DNA of 5,353 nt, from positions 1 through 5,353 of the forward strand of contig DYRX01000228.1 of the NCBI GenBank assembly GCA_020718525.1, in the 5' to 3' direction. This DNA is from Victivallis vadensis. Its GTDB lineage: Bacteria > Verrucomicrobiota > Lentisphaeria > Victivallales > GWF2-50-93. Position 1 is the first letter of the stretch. Each line of letters begins with the position of its first letter. This document shows positions 5,139-5,353 of the stretch, one piece after another. Under the pieces are notes generated by a model. That model searched no databases. It saw only the letters and a list, made by a program, of their open reading frames with translations, and was not told where the DNA came from. A program made the translations under genes and the position numbers.

Positions 5139-5353
5139 ATGTCCCTCTCAGAAAAAGAAGGCAATGTTGATAAAATTGTACTGCCATGCCGGAGGCATCC
5201 TGACAGAGATGCCTTTGTCACCTGCACATTGTGTGGAGCCGGCATCTGCCACGACTGCCTCAGCTCCAGTTCCGATAGCTGGGAGCTGATCTGCCCGAAT
5301 TGCCGGCTGAAAAAAATCAGGGTGGATCCTCTCAAACTTCTTGGAGCGTTCAA
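5139..5353 (+). CDS. B-box-like zinc finger protein, N-terminal part (runs off window)
   Basis: An open frame starting at ATG 5139 continues past the right edge; 71 complete codons are visible. It carries C17, H20, C29, C32, C37, C40, C52 and C55. The first six match the spacing of the upstream protein exactly (C-x2-H-x8-C-x2-C-x4-C-x2-C); the last pair is x11 then x2 instead of x7 then x3. A basic stretch, RLKKIR (56-61), follows, and the visible end (DPLKLLGAF) could lead to a membrane helix outside the window. The start is one base after the stop of the preceding gene, with only AGG (5126-5128) 10 nt upstream, so translational coupling is likely. The remaining domain is unknown. Confidence 0.75.
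   Translation, partial: MSLSEKEGNVDKIVLPCRRHPDRDAFVTCTLCGAGICHDCLSSSSDSWELICPNCRLKKIRVDPLKLLGAF

Overview
The window is bacterial. It reads as one forward gene cluster (550-2627), a reverse two-gene unit (3409-2672) and a second forward unit (3485 to beyond the right edge), preceded by about 550 bases of gene-poor, repeat-rich DNA. Shine-Dalgarno sites of the AGGAG type sit 6-7 nt before most starts. Exported proteins include a lipoprotein and a Sec-type secreted protein. REP-like hairpins, a SemiSWEET-type transporter, a TRL-type lipoprotein and B-box-like zinc fingers in membrane proteins together recall environmental or gut bacteria such as the PVC group (Lentisphaerota/Verrucomicrobiota) or spirochaetes. 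This is only a weak inference, because no marker gene is present.

Region 1-549 holds two REP-type hairpins (9-37, 55-71), a possible frameshifted small-gene remnant (135-327) containing a 45-nt near-perfect palindrome (208-252), a weak terminator-like hairpin (276-299), and a 130-bp MITE-like element with about 30-bp imperfect terminal inverted repeats (331-460). A good sigma70-type promoter (TTGACG-N17-TAAAAT, 504-532) follows.

That promoter leads into a likely operon of three genes: a divergent DapB-like oxidoreductase (550-1416), a 93-residue PQ-loop/SemiSWEET protein (1468-1749), and an M90/MtfA-type zinc peptidase with an added N-terminal membrane helix (1746-2627), which overlaps the previous gene by ATGA. 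A strong hairpin with a T-run (2633-2672) closes it. No functional link among the three is evident.

On the reverse strand, a small acidic secreted protein of unknown function (3409-3035) is followed 24 nt later by a TRL-family lipoprotein (3010-2672). They probably share a promoter in the 75-nt divergent gap 3410-3484.

The second forward unit starts with a 550-residue protein combining a B-box-like zinc finger, one transmembrane helix and a PQQ-type beta-propeller. One base after its stop, a second gene begins with an almost identically spaced finger and runs off the window. This tandem pair is the most distinctive feature: it looks like a membrane system placing Cys/His fingers in the cytosol and, in the first protein, a propeller outside. 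No phage, CRISPR, tRNA or rRNA feature was seen.
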